Positions 24,615 to 31,634 of a stretch of DNA of 36,997 bases are shown in pieces; positions within the stretch are counted from its first letter, which is position 1; every line of letters starts with the position of its first letter. This DNA comes from an uncultured Clostridia bacterium (GTDB lineage Bacteria; Bacillota; Clostridia; TANB77; CAG-508), in the NCBI GenBank assembly GCA_949455995.1, contig CASUIT010000003.1, positions 1-36,997 of the forward strand, read 5' to 3'. The notes below the pieces were generated by a model. That model saw only the letters and a list, made by a program, of their open reading frames with translations, ran no database searches and had not been told where the DNA came from. Made by a program: the position numbers and the translations under genes.

Positions 24615-25091
24615 CTATTTTTTAGCAATACTCAAATCATAAGCATTTGCATAATTAAAGGTTTTACTTGTATTTAATTGGGTAGTTTTTCCTGGTTCTA
24701 ATGTCCCAATATAAGCAGAAACTGTTGTCATTTCCTCTCCTTGTTTATCAAGTATCTTTATTTCTACAGTATATCCTCCTTGTGTCGTTTCTGAAGTATT
24801 TGTAATAGTTCCTAATAATACTGTTACATCATCTTTTTCTGTTATTTGTAAATTACTTATTTCCATTCCTTCTATTTTTTTGGTTTCTTTTAATTTTTGA
24901 CTTGTATTTATTTTCGTTCCATCTTCTAATACGCTTACAAATTCTTCTTGATTTATCGCTGTTTGCTCTCCTGTTCCAATATTTTTAGTTTCCTCTTTTT
25001 TATTACTATTTCCTCTTACAATCGCTATGATAATTACTATTATAGTAATAACTACTAAAGCTGCTATTATTATTTTTTCATTCTTTTTCAT
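24615..25091 (-). CDS. Membrane-anchored FxLYD-like domain protein
   Basis: The 158-residue protein has an N-terminal membrane segment (residues 7-25, IIIAALVVITIIVIIIAIV), a charged linker and an extracellular beta domain. The segment ISNLQITEKDDVTVLLGTITNTS, then GGYTVEIKILDKQG and IGTLEPGKTTQL, matches FxLYD-type Ig-like domains of Gram-positive surface proteins. The function is unknown. It has its own near-ideal promoter and terminator, so it is monocistronic. AGGGGAAG precedes the ATG. Confidence 0.75.
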   Translation of the reverse strand: MKKNEKIIIAALVVITIIVIIIAIVRGNSNKKEETKNIGTGEQTAINQEEFVSVLEDGTKINTSQKLKETKKIEGMEISNLQITEKDDVTVLLGTITNTSETTQGGYTVEIKILDKQGEEMTTVSAYIGTLEPGKTTQLNTSKTFNYANAYDLSIAKK

Positions 25092-25120
25092 TTTTCTTCC
25101 CCTTTCGTATGATATTTTTT

Positions 25121-25149
25121 ATTATAACATATCGTTATTTCCTTTTCAA
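25121..25149 (-). promoter_or_regulatory. Promoter of the FxLYD-like gene
   Basis: Minus strand TTGAAA (25149-25144), 17-base spacer, TATAAT (25126-25121). The spacer holds AACGATATG, which also forms the arm of the spoVT terminator 85 bases away; this could be chance. Confidence 0.75.
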
Positions 25150-25209
25150 ACTTATATTAGCATGTTTTCAAAATGTAATATTTTTGTAATCTATTTGTAA
25201 TACTATGTA

Positions 25210-25246
25210 AAAACGATATGTTTAGCTTTTTTATACATATCGTTTT
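25210..25246 (-). terminator. spoVT terminator
   Basis: AAAACGATATGT (25210-25221) pairs with ACATATCGTTTT (25235-25246). On the minus strand a TTTTT run follows the stem. Confidence 0.85.
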
Positions 25247-25262
25247 GCATTTTTGCAATTTT

Positions 25263-25817
25263 TTATATGTCCATTTGACTTCCTAAAAATGTTGCTGCAG
25301 ATTGTGCAACCTTTTTTTCAACATCATCCATTTTGCCATTTGGTTCTTTTGCCATTAATATAACGCTACCAATTGTATCTCCATTTGAGACAATTGGATA
25401 TACTACTTGTGCATTGTTTTTTCTTTCTTGATTGTTATTTTTGGTAATTGGCATGGCTATATCACTATTTTCTTTACTAGTGTAAATTTCTTTATCTTCC
25501 ATGAGTTGTTCTAATTCTTGACTAATATCTTGTTCTAAAAATTCTTTTTTAGGACCTCCTGATACTGCTATAATTGTATCTTTATCTGTAATACAAGCTA
25601 TGTGTCCTGTTGTTTTTGACAAGGTTTCTGCATATCCTGTTGCAAATTCTGAAAGCTCACCAATTGGAGAATATTTTTTCAATATTACTTGACCCTCTCG
25701 GTCTGTAAATATCTCTAATGGATCTCCTTCTTTTATTCTTAATGTTTTTCTTATTTCCTTTGGAATAACTACTCTTCCCAAATCATCTATTCTTCTTACA
25801 ACTCCAGTTGCTTTCAT
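25263..25817 (-). CDS. spoVT: Stage V sporulation protein T
   Basis: SpoVT is a forespore transcription regulator. I chose the ATG at 25817 (184 residues) because GAGGAGG lies 7 bases upstream; an earlier ATG at 25832 overlaps that site. The N-terminal AbrB swapped-hairpin domain reads MKATGVVRRIDDLGRVVIPKEIRKTLRIKEGDPLE in its usual position. The C-terminal part is the GAF-like domain (GHIACITDKDTIIAVSGG, VVYPIVSNGDTIGSVIL). The length matches the family. A candidate sigma-G promoter precedes it. The gene is strong evidence that the organism belongs to a spore-forming lineage. Confidence 0.93.
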   Translation of the reverse strand: MKATGVVRRIDDLGRVVIPKEIRKTLRIKEGDPLEIFTDREGQVILKKYSPIGELSEFATGYAETLSKTTGHIACITDKDTIIAVSGGPKKEFLEQDISQELEQLMEDKEIYTSKENSDIAMPITKNNNQERKNNAQVVYPIVSNGDTIGSVILMAKEPNGKMDDVEKKVAQSAATFLGSQMDI

Positions 25818-25853
25818 AATTTTCCTCCTCATTATATTTTTTGTTTATATTTT

Positions 25854-25882
25854 TATTATGACAAATAAGGAAAAAATTATAC
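25854..25882 (-). promoter_or_regulatory. Candidate sigma-G promoter of spoVT
   Basis: Minus strand GTATA (25882-25878), 17-base spacer, CATAATA (25860-25854). This fits the sigma-G consensus (GHATR and CATWHTA), and spoVT is a known sigma-G gene in Bacillus. Confidence 0.5.
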
Positions 25883-25903
25883 ATTAAAACCATAATTTAA
25901 AAT

Positions 25904-27868
25904 TCAATTTGCTTGTTTTAATTGCCCTAATTGATAAATTTTTAATAATTCTAATAAATCTTCTATTTCTCTTTTTAATTTTTTGCCGATATCCGTATCT
26001 CCTACTGTTTTTCTCGTTATTCCTGTTTTTTTGACTACTATTTCTGATATTATATCTTTTTCTTCTTTGATGGCTTTTTCTACGGATTCAAATGGTTTAT
26101 TTTGACTTAACAATAATCCATAAGAATTATAGGTTAATATATATCCTGCATTTCCTGTTTTTACTTGGTAACTTTTGGCAAATCCACCATCAATCACTAA
26201 CATTTTTCCATTGGCTCGTACTGGACTTTCTCCTTCTTTTGCTTTTACAGGAATGTGTCCATTTACAATATGGGATTCTTTTTCTTTTAATCCAAATTCT
26301 TTTAAAATTTTATTACAAATTTCTTCTTGACTTGATAAATAATAGTAAGGATTTTTTTCCTCTTTATGTGTTTTTTTATCAGAAATAAAGTAACTTTCGA
26401 AGGTAGCCATTTTACTTTTTCCAAAAAAAGGTGAATTGGATGAAATCCATAAAAACCACATGATATCAATTAGTTCTTCTTCTGGATTTTCTTTATTAAT
26501 ATATACTTTTTCTATGGTTTCATTTACTAAGTCAAAATATTTTTTGCCTTTTACCTTTTTTCCTAAAAATTCTACTTCTTGAAAACTTCCGTCTTCTTTC
26601 ATTGGAATACAGGCATGGAATAATAAATTGGAATTGAATATGGTGTATAGCTCTCCTTTTTGATATAAAAACTTCATATGCTCTTCTAATTTTTGACTAT
26701 GCCTAAAAGATTCACAAAGTCTTTGTACTACTTCGTCTTCTTCTTTTGTTAGTTGATAGACATCTTTTGGATTTAGGGTAGGAAAATTAATATCATTTAG
26801 CTCATATTTTTCTCCCTCTAATATAACGTAACCTTTTTTTAAATCCATTTTGTCTAATAATAGACGATGTTCTAAATGATATTCTGGATGTTTTTTTATT
26901 AATTGTCCTTCTAGTTTAAATTGTATGATAGTAATTGCTTTATGAATTTTGGCAATAATTGCTTTATCACTTTTATCATATTTACTGTCATCGTATACTT
27001 TGGGCATAAAATTTAGACAATCATCTTCTTTATAGGTTTCTATTGCAAAAGTGGATAGTGGTCTTGTATTAATTCCATATCCTTCTTCTAAAATTTCTAT
27101 GTTATTATATCTTGCACAATTTCTAACGACAGTTGCAATACTTGCTTTATTTCCACAACTTGCTCCCATCCAACAAATGTCATGGTTTCCCCATTGCATA
27201 TCAATGCTATGAAATTTTTTTAGTTTTTCAATTACTAAATCAGGATGTTTTCCTCTGTCGTAAATATCGCCTATGATATGCAAGTGGTCAATTGCCATTC
27301 TTTTTATTAAATCTGCAATGGCAATAATAAAACTGTCTGCTTGTTTTAATTCTATAATATTTTTGATAATTGCTTTATAATATCTTTCTTTGTCTTCTTC
27401 TTGGAGCGTTTGGGCATGTAACAGTTCATCAATTACATATTCAAAACCATTATTGATCGCTTTTCTGACTTTGGATCTGGTATATTTTGAACTAACTTTT
27501 TTGGCTACTTTAATTAAACGATATAATGTTATGGTATACCATTCTTCTTTATCTTCTATTTCTTGTTTTATTAGTTTTAGCTTTTCTTCTGGATAATATA
27601 TTAAGGTAGCAAGTGTCGCTCTTTCTTTTTGGGTTATGGTATCTCCAAAAATATCGTTGATTTTATTTTTTATGATTCCTCCACCATTGTTTAAAATGTG
27701 TACAAATGGTTCATATTCTCCATGAATATCACTTAAAAATATTTCTGTTCCTTTTGGCAAATTAACAATGGCTTGTAAATTGATGATTTCTTCTGCTACT
27801 TCATTGATATTTTGGTATTCTTTACTTAGTAGTTTTAGATATTTTTGCTTATTATATTCATTTTCCAT
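25904..27868 (-). CDS. fbp: Fructose-1,6-bisphosphatase, class III
   Basis: This gluconeogenic phosphatase is the Firmicutes type of about 650 residues; this one has 654. The metallophosphatase motifs are in order: SDIHGEYEPF near residue 44, GDIYDRG near 198 and QWGNHDICWMGA near 225. A histidine in NGHIPVKAKEG lies near 545. The start overlaps the end of the preceding NTPase gene (one base between stop and ATG), so translation is probably coupled. The ribosome binding site inside that gene is weak (GGAAG), consistent with coupling. Confidence 0.94.
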   Translation of the reverse strand: MENEYNKQKYLKLLSKEYQNINEVAEEIINLQAIVNLPKGTEIFLSDIHGEYEPFVHILNNGGGIIKNKINDIFGDTITQKERATLATLIYYPEEKLKLIKQEIEDKEEWYTITLYRLIKVAKKVSSKYTRSKVRKAINNGFEYVIDELLHAQTLQEEDKERYYKAIIKNIIELKQADSFIIAIADLIKRMAIDHLHIIGDIYDRGKHPDLVIEKLKKFHSIDMQWGNHDICWMGASCGNKASIATVVRNCARYNNIEILEEGYGINTRPLSTFAIETYKEDDCLNFMPKVYDDSKYDKSDKAIIAKIHKAITIIQFKLEGQLIKKHPEYHLEHRLLLDKMDLKKGYVILEGEKYELNDINFPTLNPKDVYQLTKEEDEVVQRLCESFRHSQKLEEHMKFLYQKGELYTIFNSNLLFHACIPMKEDGSFQEVEFLGKKVKGKKYFDLVNETIEKVYINKENPEEELIDIMWFLWISSNSPFFGKSKMATFESYFISDKKTHKEEKNPYYYLSSQEEICNKILKEFGLKEKESHIVNGHIPVKAKEGESPVRANGKMLVIDGGFAKSYQVKTGNAGYILTYNSYGLLLSQNKPFESVEKAIKEEKDIISEIVVKKTGITRKTVGDTDIGKKLKREIEDLLELLKIYQLGQLKQAN

Positions 27869-27869
27869 T

Positions 27870-29864
27870 TTATGTTTCTTCTTCCATTTCTTTTATTTTT
27901 TCTTCTCTTTTTGGAAGAAAGCTTATTTTATACTTGTCTAATATATATCCCATGTCTTTTGAAAATTCTTTTAGCATAACAACTTTAATGGTTTGATCTT
28001 TTTCTTTTAGATAGTCATCAATAATTTGCTTTAATTGTTTTATGGTTTTCATTTCTGGTTCAATTTGCTTGGTATATCGATTGGCTCGATCAATTAACTT
28101 TTCTCTAATTAATACAATGTCTTCATTACTTGCACATGAAATTCTTTGGAAGAGTTGGAAAGCATCATAATATTTAAAAATTGGTATATTCATACATTCT
28201 TCATCAAATTTTTCATAAAATTGCTCCATTCTCATTGGAATACATTTCATTATTTCATCTGCTTTTTCTTTGTACATTTTGTCTAATAATTGCTCATTTA
28301 ATCGATTGAAGTGTTTTAAAACATCTTCCATATCTTCTTCTACTTCCTCTATTGCAATTTTAGAAAATTCTTCTTTTGGGTTAGGACAATATTCAGATGA
28401 AAGAGATGCTATGTTCATTCCATCTAAAAATACACTTTTTAAAGTTTTTAAATCATATTCAATTAAACCTCTTCTGGAAAAATAACTAAAATAAGCAAAT
28501 AGCTTTACTGTGTCAATTAATGTTAAATTTCCTCCTTTTACATCACTCATTACTTCTTGAACAACTCCTGCAAATTGTTCATCTGAAATTTTCCAATATT
28601 CTTCTGTTAATAATCTTTTGTAACCTGGCAAGTTTTCAGTGTCTACTGTATTTCTGATCGTTTCCATGTTTTCTTTAAATAGTTTCATATCAAAAATACG
28701 TGTTCTAATATAATATTCTATAAATTTAAAGAAACGATATTCTGCTTTAAAATTGTAATAATAATTACTATCAAATTCTTTGATATAGAATTGTCTATTA
28801 TCCATTAATATTCTAGAAGATACTAAGATGGATTTATATTCTTCATTGTCCTCAATGTTTACAAATTTATCTTTGGTTATTTTTCCTGCTTTTATTTCAA
28901 ATGATATTGCAATTGTAAATATTAACATGGTTTGCATGACTCTATGGTTGGTATTTGGATAGTATTTGTTTACCATTTCATAAATCTTTTTAAAGGCATT
29001 TAGTGCATGTTTTAGTATTCTTAAATTTCTGGTTCCACTTTTATGGAAAGTAGAGATAATTAATCCTGTATTTTCTCTTAAAAATCGTATTAAATCAGCA
29101 TCATTTTCATATCTCATTAAAATTCCGTTTATAATGTAGTCAAATTTAGGTGCATATTCAAAGGTTTCTCCTATTAGCTTTTCTTTAATTCTTTCATAGT
29201 CATTTGCTTTGTCAAATACATGCTCAATTTTTTCTTGGATTTTTTCAACCATTGGCTTGTCTGTTTTATTTAATTCATTTTGCTTGTCTAACAAATAGGT
29301 GGCTATAAAAGTTTTCATTTCAAGGTTGGAACTTTTTAATTTGGTAGAAAGTTCTTTTTCATTACATATAATAATGGTTTTTATATGATCATGTTCTACG
29401 AAGTTGTTGATATACCCTAATATGTCTATTACATCTACATTAGCTCTTTCTAGGTCATCAAAACATAATACTTTGTCATCTGTCGCAAAAAAATCTGCAT
29501 AGTCTACTCTATCTCCATTTTGTGTAACTCCAAAAAAATTTGCCATGTCAATTCCTGTTTTAGCATATTCTGGAATAGTAGTTTGTCCATTAGAATCCAT
29601 AAATTTTCTTAAATTTTTGTCCATTAATTGTGTCGTTTCAATAAATATTTTTTTACTGATTTCTTCTAAATTAGAAATTCCATATAATGACATATATATG
29701 GTGGTATATCTTCTTCCATTTAATTGCAAGGTTTCGATTTTTTTTCTAATTCGATTGTTCCAAAAATGTGTTTTTCCAGACCCCCATTCTCCATTGAGCA
29801 TAATTGCATAATCTGTATAATCAGATCTTATATAGTCTAATATACTTTCTACTAAATCTTCCAT
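27870..29864 (-). CDS. KAP-type P-loop NTPase
   Basis: The ATG at 29864 has AAGGAGG 7 bases upstream and gives 664 residues. A TTG 24 bases earlier lies in a REP repeat and is unlikely. Walker A is GEWGSGKT (residues 25-32) and Walker B is VLCFDDLER near residue 125. The following NNFVEHDHIKTIIICNEKEL fits the KAP/STAND-like class. The remaining 450 residues are helical and charged with no recognised domain. There is no clear membrane segment, although many KAP proteins have them. Coupling to fbp may be incidental. KAP NTPases occur in membrane-associated and defence roles; nothing here decides which. Confidence 0.75.
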   Translation of the reverse strand: MEDLVESILDYIRSDYTDYAIMLNGEWGSGKTHFWNNRIRKKIETLQLNGRRYTTIYMSLYGISNLEEISKKIFIETTQLMDKNLRKFMDSNGQTTIPEYAKTGIDMANFFGVTQNGDRVDYADFFATDDKVLCFDDLERANVDVIDILGYINNFVEHDHIKTIIICNEKELSTKLKSSNLEMKTFIATYLLDKQNELNKTDKPMVEKIQEKIEHVFDKANDYERIKEKLIGETFEYAPKFDYIINGILMRYENDADLIRFLRENTGLIISTFHKSGTRNLRILKHALNAFKKIYEMVNKYYPNTNHRVMQTMLIFTIAISFEIKAGKITKDKFVNIEDNEEYKSILVSSRILMDNRQFYIKEFDSNYYYNFKAEYRFFKFIEYYIRTRIFDMKLFKENMETIRNTVDTENLPGYKRLLTEEYWKISDEQFAGVVQEVMSDVKGGNLTLIDTVKLFAYFSYFSRRGLIEYDLKTLKSVFLDGMNIASLSSEYCPNPKEEFSKIAIEEVEEDMEDVLKHFNRLNEQLLDKMYKEKADEIMKCIPMRMEQFYEKFDEECMNIPIFKYYDAFQLFQRISCASNEDIVLIREKLIDRANRYTKQIEPEMKTIKQLKQIIDDYLKEKDQTIKVVMLKEFSKDMGYILDKYKISFLPKREEKIKEMEEET

Positions 29865-29880
29865 ACTTTCCTCCTTATTT

Positions 29881-29912
29881 TGAGACAAAGGGGACAGGTC
29901 TTTTTTGTCTCA
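29881..29912 (-). repeat. REP-like palindrome, copy 4
   Basis: TGAGACA...GGGGACAGGTC...TGTCTCA. It pairs with copy 5, 47 bases away in opposite orientation. Confidence 0.95.
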
Positions 29913-29959
29913 TTTTTTATCCTATGTTGTTTTTTGATATTTTTAGAAAACTAATTTTA

Positions 29960-29991
29960 TGAGACAAAAAAGACCTGTCCCCTTTGTCTCA
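29960..29991 (+). repeat. REP-like palindrome, copy 5
   Basis: TGAGACA...GACCTGTCCCC...TGTCTCA. It supplies the TGA stop of comF and, with copy 4, forms a REPIN-like inverted pair. Confidence 0.95.
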
Positions 29992-30651
29992 ATCTTTGGC
30001 AAGTGTCAATACGCCTATTTTTTTAGGTTGTGCTTTTTTTAAGTTTTTACAACATTCCTTAACAGTACTTCCTGTTGTATAAATATCATCTACTAATAAT
30101 ATTTTTTTATTTTTTAGCCTTTTTGCCTGGTATAGTTCATATACTCCTTGTATGTTTGCTTGCCTTTGTTCTTTGTTTAATTTACTTTGTTCTATTACAT
30201 CCTTTTTCTTGTGTAGACTTTGATTATTGTATTCTATTCCTATATTTTTAGCTATTTCTTTTGCGATTAGTTCACTTTGATTATAGCCTCTTTCTTTTTT
30301 TCTTTTTCTACTAATTGGAACTGGTACTATTGTATCATAAGATTTTAAAATTGCAAAGAATTTTTGGTTTTTTAATAAAAAATTTACAATTGTTTTATAT
30401 AAATATGCTTTTTCTTTAAATTTATAATCTAAAATAATTTTTCTGATGATTCCTTGATATTCAAAAAAATATATATGTTCTTGAAAATAATAATGACTTT
30501 TTTGATTTTTTTCGATTTTAAATTTGTTTTGTGTCTCCAATATTTTTTGGCACTTATTACATAAGAAATTTGAATTGAACTTTCCACATATTCCGCATAT
30601 TGGTGGATAAATAAGATTTAAGACAAAAGGGACAGGTCTAAAATGTCTCAT
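29989..30651 (-). CDS. comF: ComF family phosphoribosyltransferase-like protein
   Basis: ComF proteins take part in uptake and use of external DNA. The 220-residue protein has an N-terminal zinc ribbon (CGICG...CNKC) and the PRPP-binding loop VDDIYTTGSTVKE near residue 190. The natural family start is close to the segment LNLIYPPICGICG. Here the ATG and first ten or so codons (MRHFRPVPFV) are encoded by REP copy 6, and the stop codon by REP copy 5. The gene therefore begins and ends inside repeats. No separate ribosome binding site is clear; the AGGAAGAA end of the RAYT gene may serve, making expression dependent on that gene. Confidence 0.85.
   Translation of the reverse strand: MRHFRPVPFVLNLIYPPICGICGKFNSNFLCNKCQKILETQNKFKIEKNQKSHYYFQEHIYFFEYQGIIRKIILDYKFKEKAYLYKTIVNFLLKNQKFFAILKSYDTIVPVPISRKRKKERGYNQSELIAKEIAKNIGIEYNNQSLHKKKDVIEQSKLNKEQRQANIQGVYELYQAKRLKNKKILLVDDIYTTGSTVKECCKNLKKAQPKKIGVLTLAKD
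30619..30650 (-). repeat. REP-like palindrome, copy 6
   Basis: TAAGACA...GGGACAGGTC...TGTCTCA, immediately after the RAYT stop codon. Its last bases form the ATG of comF. Confidence 0.9.
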
Positions 30652-30652
30652 T

Positions 30653-31408
30653 TTATTCTTCCTTCTTCAATTTCCTATATAATGTAGCTCTACTTATTTG
30701 TAACATTTGTGCAATATCGGATTTAGAAATTTTATAGGGATTGGAATTTAAAAAATTAATAAATTTCTGAATTAATTGGTTACTTTTTCTTACTTCTAAT
30801 AAAGTTGTTTCTTCTTTTTTTAAAAAACTCTCTAGTACCTTTTCTAATTTTGGTTTTTCTACATCTAATTTTAACTCTTTATTTTCTATTTTTTGGAATA
30901 TCTCAATATAATTTTGAGAAGATTTAAAAACAAATTCTAATATTTCTTTATTGATAAAACCTGTTTGATTTAAAAAATCATTATAAGATGAATATTGATA
31001 TTCATTTTCTTTTTCTACTATTTTAGCTTTTACTGGATTCATATGTATGTATTTTATACAACTGTGCATTTGCTCTCTTGTATTGATGGGAACAGATTTA
31101 AAACGATTTCGATATACATATCCTACTCTTTGTTTTTTCTTATTATAATACATGGCATAAATCGAATTTACTTGTTTCATAAACTTACTAATATTTTCCT
31201 CTCCTTGAGTATATATCAACATATGTACATGATTATCCATAATACAATATGCTATCATTTGTATTTTAAATGGTAGATAATATTTTTTCAATAATTCTAA
31301 ATATTTGCTCTTTTCATCATTTCCTTGAAATATGTATTCTCTATTAATTCCTTGTACCATATGATGGCATAATATTTTATTTAATAATTTTCTACTTTTT
31401 CTTGGCAT
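30653..31408 (-). CDS. REP-associated tyrosine transposase (RAYT, IS200-like Y1 family)
   Basis: The start is set at ATG 31408 (251 residues), because MPRKSRK is the usual RAYT beginning and an AAGGAG site lies upstream; an ATG at 31486 would add 26 atypical residues. Family features are HHMVQGINREYIF, the HUH metal-binding motif in MDNHVHML and the YIHMNPVKA segment. The catalytic tyrosine is probably in YQYSSYNDF. A C-terminal helix-turn-helix (SKSDIAQMLQISRATLYRKLKK) is added. Inverted REP copies flank the gene on both sides at 30619 and 31603, as expected if the enzyme mobilises these repeats. The cassette separates recD2 from comF. Confidence 0.92.
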   Translation of the reverse strand: MPRKSRKLLNKILCHHMVQGINREYIFQGNDEKSKYLELLKKYYLPFKIQMIAYCIMDNHVHMLIYTQGEENISKFMKQVNSIYAMYYNKKKQRVGYVYRNRFKSVPINTREQMHSCIKYIHMNPVKAKIVEKENEYQYSSYNDFLNQTGFINKEILEFVFKSSQNYIEIFQKIENKELKLDVEKPKLEKVLESFLKKEETTLLEVRKSNQLIQKFINFLNSNPYKISKSDIAQMLQISRATLYRKLKKEE

Positions 31409-31602
31409 ATATTCATTTTTCTCCTTTTTTATATTATTTTTTATTATACTACAAGTATCTTCATTATACAAATTTTTCCATCGCATTTTTCGACAATAAA
31501 CAAAAGTGGCTTAATTAAAATTGTTTGACCTTTTAGATCAAACTATACTCTTCATCTTTATTTGCTAATTTTATGAACTAAAATTGTGTGTCATTATTAA
31601 AA

Positions 31603-31634
31603 TGAGACAAAAAAGACCTGTCCCTATTGTCTCA
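31603..31634 (+). repeat. REP-like palindrome, copy 7
   Basis: TGAGACA...GACCTGTCCC...TGTCTCA. It encodes the last residues (MRQ) and TAG stop of recD2. Confidence 0.95.

Noticed and set aside
11514-31634. REP copies read as simple intrinsic terminators
   Set aside because: Several lie at gene ends and may terminate, but the fixed core, both orientations and the flanking of a RAYT gene show a dispersed repeat family.
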